The notes under the pieces: model-generated
What the model was told of the DNA's origin: nothing
Databases searched by the model: none
What the model saw: the letters and a program-made list of their open reading frames with translations, nothing else
Part shown: in pieces, positions 4,877-7,260 of the stretch
Numbering within the stretch: the first letter of the stretch is position 1
How the letters are laid out: each line of letters begins with the position of its first letter
Made by a program: the position numbers and the translations under genes
Source: an uncultured Janibacter sp.
GTDB lineage: Bacteria; Actinomycetota; Actinomycetes; Actinomycetales; Dermatophilaceae
Length of the DNA: 7,260 nt
Assembly: GCA_946222495.1 (NCBI GenBank)
Contig: CAMICF010000149.1
Span: forward strand, 1-7,260
Direction: 5' to 3'

Positions 4877-5581
4877 ATGGCCCGACTGCTCCTGCTGACG
4901 AACGACATCGCGCCCAGCGCAGAGGTCGTTCCGGCGCTGGGCCTGCTCGGTCACCTCGTCCGCACGCTCCCCGCTGATGCCTCCGCCCTGCTGGACGCGC
5001 CCGAGGCCGACGTCATCCTCGTCGACGCCCGCCGGGAGCTGCCCCAGGCCCGGTCGCTGTGCCGGGTCATCCGGGCCACGGGAGCCTCCGCCCCGGTGAT
5101 CGCCGTCCTCACCGAGGGAGGGCTCATCGCGGTCAACGCCGAGTGGTCCGTCGACGACGTCCTCCTCGACACCGCCGGCCCGGCGGAGGTCGACGCCCGG
5201 CTCCGGCTCGCCATGACGCGCCAGCCCGAGAGCGAGGAGAGCGATGACCGGATCGTCGCCGGCGAGCTCGTCATCGACGAGAGCAGCTACTCCGCGCGCC
5301 TCGGCTCCCGGCTCCTCGACCTCACCTACAAGGAGTTCGAGCTGCTCAAGCACCTCGCCCAGCACCCGGGCCGCGTCTTCACCCGCGCCCAGCTGCTCCA
5401 GGAGGTGTGGGGCTACGACTACTACGGCGGCACCCGCACGGTGGACGTCCACGTCCGTCGCCTGCGCGCCAAGCTCGGCAGCGAGCACGAGCAGCTCATC
5501 GGGACCATCCGCAACGTCGGGTACCGGTTCGTCCCCTCCCGTGACGAGGGCGAGCGCATCGATGAGACGGTGCAGGCATGA
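4877..5581 (+). CDS. glnR: GlnR, atypical OmpR-family nitrogen regulator
   Basis: A 234-residue orphan response regulator. In actinomycetes GlnR controls glutamine synthetase, ammonium transport and nitrate/nitrite assimilation (known). The receiver-like domain is residues 1-115 and starts ARLLLLTNDIAPSAEVVPAL; Asp50 in VILVDARRELPQARSLCR is the conserved aspartate. The usual acidic pair after strand 1 is replaced by Thr8-Asn9, and the Lys-Pro that follows strand 5 is replaced around VLLDTAG (95-101). Both changes fit GlnR's known phosphorylation-independent mode. The OmpR-type winged helix (about 125-220) has LTYKEFELLKHLAQHPGRVFTRAQLL and the recognition helix TVDVHVRRLRAKL (188-200), ending IRNVGYRF. 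The ATG at 4877 is set by the -10 just upstream and by homology to the MxRLLLLTN start. It overlaps mshD by ATGA, and glnR-mshD synteny matches Mycobacterium Rv0818-Rv0819. No adjacent histidine kinase is present. Confidence 0.93.
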   Translation: MARLLLLTNDIAPSAEVVPALGLLGHLVRTLPADASALLDAPEADVILVDARRELPQARSLCRVIRATGASAPVIAVLTEGGLIAVNAEWSVDDVLLDTAGPAEVDARLRLAMTRQPESEESDDRIVAGELVIDESSYSARLGSRLLDLTYKEFELLKHLAQHPGRVFTRAQLLQEVWGYDYYGGTRTVDVHVRRLRAKLGSEHEQLIGTIRNVGYRFVPSRDEGERIDETVQA

Positions 5582-6474
5582 CGATCCAGGTGACCCCCTT
5601 CGCCAGCCTGTCCCCCGCTCAGCTCGAGACGGTGCGTCGCGCGGCCGAGGAGGCCACCGACGTCGACGGCGTCGCCCCGCTGAGCGAGGCCTTCCTCCTC
5701 GCGCTCCCCCGCGAGGGCGAGCACCTCGTCGCCACCGACGACGGGCGCGTCGTCGGGTACGCGCAGGTGGCCCCGGACGGCTCGGCCGAGGCCTTCGTCG
5801 CCCCGCAGGCCAGGACGAAGGGGGTCGGCGCCGCCCTCCTCGAGGACCTCCTCGGGCGACACCCCGAGGCCCGGCCCTGGGCCCACGGCGACCTGCCCGC
5901 CGCGCGCTCGCTGGCGCGCCGGCTCGGCCTCGACGTCGTGCGCGAGCTCCTCGTGCTCTCCCGCCCGGTCGCCGAGGGCGACGAGGTGGACCCCGAGCTG
6001 CCCGCCGGGATGACCCACCGGACCTTCGAGCCGGGGCGCGACGACGAGGCCCTCCTCGCGGTCAACGCCGCGGCCTTCGCCGACCACCCCGAGCAGGGCG
6101 GCCTCGACGCCGAGGGCCTGGCCGAGCGCATGGCGCAGCCGTGGTTCGAGGCCGAGGGCCTCGTCCTCCTGGAGGACCCGACGGACGAGGGGCGGCTGGT
6201 CGGCTTCCACTGGACCAAGGTCGACCCCCCGGACGGGGACGTCGGCGAGGTCTACGTCGTCGGCATCCACCCGGACCTCCACGGCCGTGGGCTCGGCGGG
6301 CCGCTGACCCGGCTCGGCCTGGCCCACCTCGCCCGCAGGGGGGTCCACGAGGTGGAGCTCTACGTCGAGGGTGACAACCACCCGGCACTGGCCACGTACC
6401 GACGAGCCGGGTTCGGGCGCAAGGCAGTCCACGTCATGTATTCACGCGGGGTTCACGACCCCGTGGAAGGATGA
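5578..6474 (+). CDS. mshD: Mycothiol synthase MshD
   Basis: A 298-residue tandem-GNAT acetyltransferase that carries out the last step of mycothiol synthesis: acetyl-CoA plus Cys-GlcN-Ins gives mycothiol, the main low-molecular-weight thiol of actinobacteria. The N-terminal GNAT half (1-130) has a motif-A-like RTKGVGAALLEDLLG (79-93) and is the degenerate domain in this family. The C-terminal half (about 145-290) is the active one: RLVGFHWTKVDPPDG (206-220), GEVYVVGIHPDLHGRGLGGPL (223-243) with the acetyl-CoA pyrophosphate loop HGRGLG, and ELYVEGDNHPALATYRRAGF (260-279). The ATG overlaps the glnR stop as ATGA with only a weak GGTGCAGG before it, so translation is probably coupled. A 9-residue tail (RGVHDPVEG) follows the last strand, and its DNA carries the PHO-box-like repeats ahead of ppk1. 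Cytosolic. Confidence 0.95.
   Translation: MTIQVTPFASLSPAQLETVRRAAEEATDVDGVAPLSEAFLLALPREGEHLVATDDGRVVGYAQVAPDGSAEAFVAPQARTKGVGAALLEDLLGRHPEARPWAHGDLPAARSLARRLGLDVVRELLVLSRPVAEGDEVDPELPAGMTHRTFEPGRDDEALLAVNAAAFADHPEQGGLDAEGLAERMAQPWFEAEGLVLLEDPTDEGRLVGFHWTKVDPPDGDVGEVYVVGIHPDLHGRGLGGPLTRLGLAHLARRGVHEVELYVEGDNHPALATYRRAGFGRKAVHVMYSRGVHDPVEG
6440..6472 (+). promoter_or_regulatory. Putative PHO box and -10 element for ppk1
   Basis: Two heptamers, ATTCACG (6440-6446) and GTTCACG (6451-6457), lie exactly 11 bases apart, close to the GTTCACC direct-repeat units bound by PhoP in Streptomyces. A third, out-of-register GTCCACG is at 6427-6433. AAGGAT (6467-6472) lies 9 bases after the second heptamer and 7 before the ATG at 6480. 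The spacing fits a PhoP-activated promoter in which the box replaces the -35. The site is inside the 3' end of mshD. The repeats are seen; function is inferred. Confidence 0.45.
6445..6465 (+). other. Possible hairpin just before the ppk1 ribosome binding site
   Basis: In plus-strand RNA, 6445-6452 (CGCGGGGT) pairs with 6458-6465 (ACCCCGTG) with one G-U pair, around the loop TTCACG-like bases 6453-6457. The 3' end touches the first G of the GGAAGG (6465-6470) Shine-Dalgarno of ppk1. It might modulate translation of ppk1 in read-through transcripts, or it may be a by-product of the PHO-box-like repeats. Confidence 0.3.
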
Positions 6475-6479
6475 CGGCC

Positions 6480-7260
6480 ATGTCGGCCTCGTCCTCCACC
6501 CCCGCCCGGCGACCCGCCATCGAGCGCCGTCCGGCGGTGGCTCAGGCCGGGGACGTGACCATCTCCTCGTCCTCCCCGGCGACGACCACGGAGATGCGTC
6601 CCCGCTCCTCCGACGGCCGCTTCGTCCGCGTGTCCTCGCACGAGGAGACCGCCGCCCCGGACCTGCCGGTCGACCGGTACCTCGACCGCGAGCTCAGCTG
6701 GCTGCAGTTCAACGAGCGGGTGCTCCAGCTCGCCGCGGACGAGAGCGTCCCGCTCCTCGAGCGCGCCCGCTTCCTCGCGATCTTCACGAGCAACCTCGAC
6801 GAGTTCTTCATGGTCCGCGTGGCCGGTCTCAAGCGGCGCATCGCGACGGGGATCGCGGTCCGCAGCCCCTCCGGCCTCGAGCCCCGTGAGGTCCTGGAGC
6901 AGATCTCGAAGATCGCGCACGACCTCACGGCGATGCAGATCCGGATCTTCGAGGACAGCATCCGACCCGCCCTCGCCGAGGAGGGCATCAGCATCGCCCG
7001 CTGGAGCGAGATCGAGGCCGCGGAGCAGGAGCGGTTCACCGACCTCTTCAGCAACGAGATCTACCCGGTGCTCACGCCCCTGGCCGTCGACCCGGCCCAC
7101 CCCTTCCCCTACATCTCCGGCCTCTCGCTCAACCTCGCGGTCATCCTCATCAACCCCAAGACGGGCAAGGAGCACTTCGCCCGCATCAAGATGCCGCCCT
7201 CGCTCCCCCGCTTCCTCAAGGTGCGGCGGGCCGAAGCGGCGCCGGGTCAGCTCCTTCTCC
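6480..7260 (+). CDS. ppk: Polyphosphate kinase PPK1, N-terminal part (runs off right edge)
   Basis: The first 260 residues of polyphosphate kinase 1, which reversibly makes polyphosphate from ATP. An unconserved Ser/Thr/Arg-rich lead of about 63 residues precedes the N domain; Mycobacterium PPK1 has an extension of similar length. The N domain has RYLDRELSWLQFNERVL (66-82) and FLAIFTSNLDEFFMVRVAGLKRR (98-120), containing the Asn-Leu-Asp-Glu segment near the ATP-binding region. The head domain follows, then YPVLTPLAVDPAHPFPYISGLSLNLAV (195-221) and FARIKMPPSLPRFL. The catalytic histidines lie further on and are outside the window. ATG at 6480 is preferred because GGAAGG (6465-6470) is 9 bases upstream; the in-frame ATG at 6471, overlapping the mshD stop, is too close to it. 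It follows mshD by five bases, so read-through from glnR is likely, with a possible own PhoP-type promoter. Confidence 0.95.
   Translation, partial: MSASSSTPARRPAIERRPAVAQAGDVTISSSSPATTTEMRPRSSDGRFVRVSSHEETAAPDLPVDRYLDRELSWLQFNERVLQLAADESVPLLERARFLAIFTSNLDEFFMVRVAGLKRRIATGIAVRSPSGLEPREVLEQISKIAHDLTAMQIRIFEDSIRPALAEEGISIARWSEIEAAEQERFTDLFSNEIYPVLTPLAVDPAHPFPYISGLSLNLAVILINPKTGKEHFARIKMPPSLPRFLKVRRAEAAPGQLLL

Noticed and set aside
3734..5488. A 584-codon open frame on the minus strand opposite glnR and across the membrane protein gene
   Set aside because: It is a high-GC shadow: Arg/Pro/Gly-rich translation with no domain, overlapping glnR on the other strand and the recognisably membrane-spanning frame.
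6471..6479. Upstream in-frame ATG for ppk1 at 6471, overlapping the mshD stop as ATGA
   Set aside because: The only good Shine-Dalgarno, GGAAGG at 6465-6470, directly abuts it; the spacing suits the ATG at 6480. The alternative would add only three residues.
1..7260. A mobile element, defence system, CRISPR array, tRNA or prophage
   Set aside because: No repeats of that kind, no transposase, integrase or nuclease motifs, no cloverleaf-like segments, and even composition. The genes are core actinobacterial ones.

Overview
The window is high-GC (about 70% by eye), densely packed core chromosome of an actinomycete. Mycothiol synthase (a mycothiol-making organism), the atypical nitrogen regulator GlnR, an actinobacterial nitrobindin and the GlnR-MshD-PPK1 gene order all point to Actinomycetota. 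Overall character suggests Micrococcales, perhaps an Intrasporangiaceae/Dermatophilaceae-like genus; this family-level guess is inference from recognition, not a search. There are no RNA genes, transposases, integrases, CRISPR repeats or composition breaks.

Layout. (1) 1-292, minus: N-terminal 97 residues of an XRE-type helix-turn-helix regulator, running off the left edge. (2) 410-1857, minus: a two-gene unit, Fur-family metalloregulator followed by the folate-binding Fe-S protein YgfZ, joined by an ATGA overlap and closed by a strong hairpin. (3) 1947-2939, plus: LytR-CpsA-Psr (LCP) cell-wall ligase, divergent from fur. (4) 2943-3440, minus: nitrobindin-like heme protein, convergent with the LCP gene; the two stop codons lie in the two arms of one hairpin. 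(5) 3499-3867, plus: DsrE-like protein with a CxxC motif, divergent from nitrobindin, ending in two hairpins. (6) 3994-4833, minus: unrecognised polytopic membrane protein, divergent from glnR. (7) 4877-7260, plus: glnR, mshD and the 5' part of ppk1, tightly spaced and probably co-transcribed.

How they fit together: the genes are mostly stress and nutrient housekeeping: metal sensing plus Fe-S maintenance (fur-ygfZ), NO/peroxynitrite and sulfur chemistry (nitrobindin, DsrE), thiol redox buffer synthesis (mshD), nitrogen control (glnR), phosphate storage (ppk1) and envelope assembly (LCP).

I see no undescribed defence or mobile system. The most interesting signals are regulatory. Every gene that heads a transcription unit has a -10-like hexamer with the conserved A(second) and T(last) positions just 6-8 bases before its start codon, which suggests leaderless transcription throughout. 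The end of mshD carries two TTCACG-type heptamers spaced exactly 11 bases apart in front of ppk1, which looks like a PhoP (PHO box) site controlling polyphosphate kinase.
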